From: an uncultured Eubacteriaceae bacterium
GTDB lineage: Bacteria; Bacillota; Clostridia; Lachnospirales; CAG-274
Assembly (NCBI GenBank): GCA_947565475.1
Contig: CANOGI010000084.1
Coordinates: 1-8,527 of the forward strand
Direction of reading: 5' to 3'
DNA length: 8,527 nt
Below, in pieces: positions 6,803 to 8,527 of the stretch. Each line of letters starts with the position of its first letter. The first letter of the stretch is position 1. The notes under the pieces are model-generated. The model was not told where the DNA came from. It worked only from the letters and a program-made list of their open reading frames with translations, and did not search any database. The translations under genes were made by a program, and so were the position numbers.

Positions 6803-6832
6803 AAAAATAAATTCTTGAAAGGATTGTTTATT

Positions 6833-7582
6833 ATGAAAAAATTTTTAACTATATTTTGTTCTGTTCTGGCGTTATCTTCAACAAGCGTATATGCACGCGC
6901 GCTTAACTCAACACCTGTAAATTTAAAAAATAAACCTTCTATTAACTTAAACATATCGTCTCAAAATCAAAAATACTACTGTCCTAATTTAAAAAAACGT
7001 TGTACTTGTAAAAACAACGCCAATTTATGCACAACAACAAATGCGACAACAACCGAAGTAACTACAAAACCATCAGCTAAGCCCACTACAGAGGCCACCA
7101 CGGAAACAACAACTCAAACTATTACTAAACCAACTACTGAAACAGTTACAAAACCATCGGTTAAACCAACTACCGAAACAACAACCGTAAATAACAACAC
7201 TCAGTCAAATGTTGCGCAAGAAGTTCTTAAACTTGTAAATATAGAGAGAGCAAAACAGAATCTCCCTGCGCTAAAATTAAACACAGCTTTATCAAACGTC
7301 GCTCAATTAAAATCTGAGGATATGAAAAATAAAAATTATTTCAACCACACGTCGCCTACATACGGCTCACCTTTTAATATGATGAAACAATTCGGCATAA
7401 ACTACAAATACGCCGGAGAAAACATAGCGAAAGGTCAAAAAACAGCCGCTGATGTTGTAACAGCGTGGATGAATTCCGAGGGCCACAGAGCGAACATATT
7501 AAATAAAAACTTTACTGATATGGGTTTAGGTTATGTAAAATCAGGAAGTACTACTTATTGGACTCAAATGTTTATCCAATAA
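6833..7582 (+). CDS. Secreted CAP/SCP-domain protein (YkwD-like) with Cys cluster and Thr-rich linker
   Basis: A 249-residue exported protein of unknown biochemical role; the bacterial CAP family is often cell-wall or sporulation associated. The order is: a signal peptide (about 1-21, cleavage probably after VYA); a short N-terminal segment with four cysteines at 50, 57, 59 and 66; a Thr/Pro/Lys/Glu-rich linker (about 67-125) built from two diverged copies of TKPSxKPTTE; then the CAP domain (about 126-248). The domain shows VNIERAKQNLPAL, FNHTSP with His172, GENIA with Glu196, EGHRANIL with His218 and a C-terminal WTQMF, so the characteristic His/Glu cavity residues are present. I chose the ATG at 6833 because AAAGGA (6818-6823) lies nine bases before it; an in-frame TTG at 6815 would overlap that site. 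No sortase motif or cell-wall repeat is visible, so it is probably released or loosely held. Confidence 0.88.
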   Translation: MKKFLTIFCSVLALSSTSVYARALNSTPVNLKNKPSINLNISSQNQKYYCPNLKKRCTCKNNANLCTTTNATTTEVTTKPSAKPTTEATTETTTQTITKPTTETVTKPSVKPTTETTTVNNNTQSNVAQEVLKLVNIERAKQNLPALKLNTALSNVAQLKSEDMKNKNYFNHTSPTYGSPFNMMKQFGINYKYAGENIAKGQKTAADVVTAWMNSEGHRANILNKNFTDMGLGYVKSGSTTYWTQMFIQ

Positions 7583-7594
7583 ATTACCTTTCAG

Positions 7595-7740
7595 GCCCCA
7601 TACATAACCCCCTTTAAGAGTATTACTCTTTATAGCGAATCACAGAATTTTGGGTTTGAAACAATAAAAGAATTACCCTATAATCATATTTTATTAAATA
7701 TTATTTGTTCATTCTTTTATTGTTTCGCTATATATGGGGC
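7595..7740. repeat. Nested inverted-repeat unit downstream of the CAP gene
   Basis: The outer arms GCCCCATACATA (7595-7606) and TATATATGGGGC (7729-7740) match in 11 of 12 positions, the exception being a G-U pair on the minus strand. Inside, GAAACAATAAAAGAAT (7658-7673) and its exact 16-base complement (7711-7726) enclose 37 bases. An 8-bp TATAGCGA/TCGCTATA pair (7631-7638 with 7725-7732) overlaps the other right arms, so alternative folds compete. The unit is 146 bases with no coding frame and no obvious target duplication. It could be a MITE-like element, a small RNA or a complex terminator. Confidence 0.5.
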
Positions 7741-7760
7741 ATTTGCTTTTATGAACTACA

Positions 7761-7891
7761 AGCAATTCTAAAATAAAAAAATTAAAAAAAACTCTTTATA
7801 GGCGTGAATCTCCAGGAATTTAAAAATATAATGGAATGATTTGAGAAATTTTGAATAAAACAGTTTTTTCTCAATCTATATTAGGATTGCT
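7761..7891. repeat. Spaced inverted repeat related to the 4966-5075 element
   Basis: AGCAATTCT (7761-7769) pairs with AGGATTGCT (7883-7891), with one G-U pair on the plus strand. An internal hairpin, TTGAGAAA/TTTCTCAA (7841-7848 with 7867-7874), lies near the right end. The end sequences resemble those at 4966-4975 and 5066-5075, suggesting two diverged copies of one small element; the interiors are too AT-rich to align confidently by eye. Confidence 0.35.
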
Positions 7892-7921
7892 ATAATTTCT
7901 TTTTCCCTCCTTAATAAAATA

Positions 7922-7940
7922 GGGCTGTCTTAGGACAGCC
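7922..7940. terminator. Intrinsic terminator-like hairpin
   Basis: GGCTGTC and GACAGCC form a perfect 7-bp GC-rich stem around TTAG. It is preceded by AATAAAATA and followed by TTTCGG, so a short U-run follows on the plus strand and an A/U-rich stretch on the minus strand. The shape is typical of low-GC Firmicute terminators and may work in either direction. It lies 340 bases past the CAP stop, so which transcript it ends is unclear. Confidence 0.5.
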
Positions 7941-8082
7941 TTTCGGAGCGTTCGGAAATATTTAAAAAACATTTGATATGCCAAGTTTCTCTAATAAATA
8001 CCAGCTGATTAACCGACTGATTATAATCAAATCACTTAAAAATAGTCAAAAGGAGGCGAGATAAAAATTATTTTTTCAAAAC

Positions 8083-8124
8083 AGTGTCAGTCGGCATAGC
8101 ATAAAGCCTATGCCAACTGACACT
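8083..8124 (-). terminator. Strong 17-base-arm hairpin, best paired on the minus strand
   Basis: The arms 8083-8099 and 8108-8124 pair at 16 of 17 positions as DNA. The remaining pair is G-U in minus-strand RNA and C-A in plus-strand RNA, which favours a leftward transcript. The loop is eight bases. On the minus strand it is followed by GTTTTG and then an A/U-rich stretch, so it could end a leftward transcript from beyond 8200, but no gene is visible there. Two smaller hairpins (8155-8175 and 8180-8190) precede it in that direction. Confidence 0.45.
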
Positions 8125-8527
8125 AACAAAACCAAAAGGGATTTTTAGCCGCTGAACTTGTTCATTTTTCAAGTTGTTTGACTATAAGTCACCCTCTCTT
8201 TAAGCTGGTGCGCTTATTCTTGTACTAAGTTAGAATATAAATTTCTATATAAATACAAAGGCGAAATTACCCACTATAGGTTAGAGCGTTTTCGTAAAAC
8301 AAAAATACAAATAGTCTTTGACTAACATCAAATATAATTTCTTAAATTAATCAGTGACTTTCTAAATTTATTTATACTTTAATACATTCTTTGAGTATAG
8401 ATCAAAATAAAATATAAATGAGAAAAATTAAAAAAGTAAAATATTTTTTATTTTAACTATATTTCACACATAAAATATTTTTTTAATATTATAATTAAAT
8501 TTATATAGAACTTAAAACGTATCTAAA

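Larger units (their letters stand above)
6239..6832. other. PHP-CAP intergenic region
   Basis: These 594 bases hold no gene I can support. From left to right they contain a GC-rich terminator-like hairpin (6336-6362), an imperfect 12-position hairpin (6402-6448), an AT-rich stretch, and a leader hairpin before the CAP gene (6756-6802). The CAP gene must have its own promoter here or depend on read-through; several TTGATT and TATA-like strings occur at 6680-6725 but none has good spacing. Confidence 0.6.
7583..8527. other. Gene-free right end of the window
   Basis: No coding region can be supported in these 945 bases on either strand. They hold, in order, a nested inverted-repeat unit (7595-7740), a spaced inverted repeat (7761-7891), a terminator-like hairpin (7922-7940), a long hairpin (8083-8124) with two small ones beside it (8155-8175 and 8180-8190), and a very AT-rich tail from about 8400 with two direct copies of TAAAATATTTTTT (8437 and 8471). 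The AGGAGG at 8051-8056 has no start codon at a usable distance. Confidence 0.6.

Noticed and set aside
6815..6832. TTG start six codons upstream for the CAP gene
   Set aside because: The TTG would overlap the AAAGGA ribosome binding site, whereas the ATG at 6833 has correct spacing and begins a normal signal peptide (MKKFL).
6718..6954. Minus-strand frame across the CAP leader and signal peptide
   Set aside because: It is opposite the CAP gene's 5' end and has no ribosome binding site or protein family features.
8051..8056. AGGAGG ribosome binding site in the right-hand gap
   Set aside because: No ATG, GTG or TTG lies 5-12 bases downstream, and the frames close soon after.
8437..8486. CRISPR-like direct repeats in the AT-rich tail
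   Set aside because: There are only two copies of a short A/T string with about 20 bases between them, which is low-complexity sequence, not an array.

Overview
The window looks like a chromosomal segment of a low-GC Firmicute, most likely an anaerobic Clostridia member of the Lachnospirales type. The reasons are the strongly AT-rich DNA (intergenic stretches look far below 30% GC by eye), the strong AGGAGG-like ribosome binding sites, the clostridial look of the phosphoglycerate kinase, and a YkwD-type secreted CAP protein with a Thr-rich linker. Genus and species cannot be set from the sequence alone.

Left part (1-4213, all minus strand). Transcription runs right to left: a Na+/phosphate cotransporter with a C-terminal PhoU-like domain (2573-4213), then phosphoglycerate kinase pgk (920-2110), then triosephosphate isomerase tpiA (506 to beyond the left edge). 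pgk and tpiA are consecutive members of the lower-glycolysis gene set found clustered in many Firmicutes, but here they are separated by 413 bases holding several inverted repeats and an unexplained open frame without a start. A 462-base gap between the transporter and pgk carries an extended -10 promoter and a sequence that folds better as minus-strand RNA than as plus-strand RNA.

Middle (4214-5446). A 1.2 kb AT-rich gap with no convincing gene separates the leftward transporter from the rightward PHP gene. It holds a good promoter for each of them, one clear hairpin and one spaced inverted repeat.

Right part (5447-8527, plus-strand genes). A PHP-family histidinol-phosphatase-like phosphoesterase (5447-6238) is followed, after 594 bases with several hairpins, by a secreted CAP/SCP-domain protein (6833-7582). 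The last 945 bases have no gene I can support, but contain a nested inverted-repeat unit, a spaced inverted repeat related to the one in the middle gap, a terminator-like hairpin and a 17-base-arm hairpin.

The five genes do not form one pathway. pgk and tpiA work together in glycolysis; the transporter moves the phosphate that glycolysis and ATP synthesis consume, but that link is only an inference from adjacency. The PHP and CAP genes look like separate units. I found no CRISPR array, tRNA, rRNA, transposase or defence system. The least explained signals are the structured intergenic elements.
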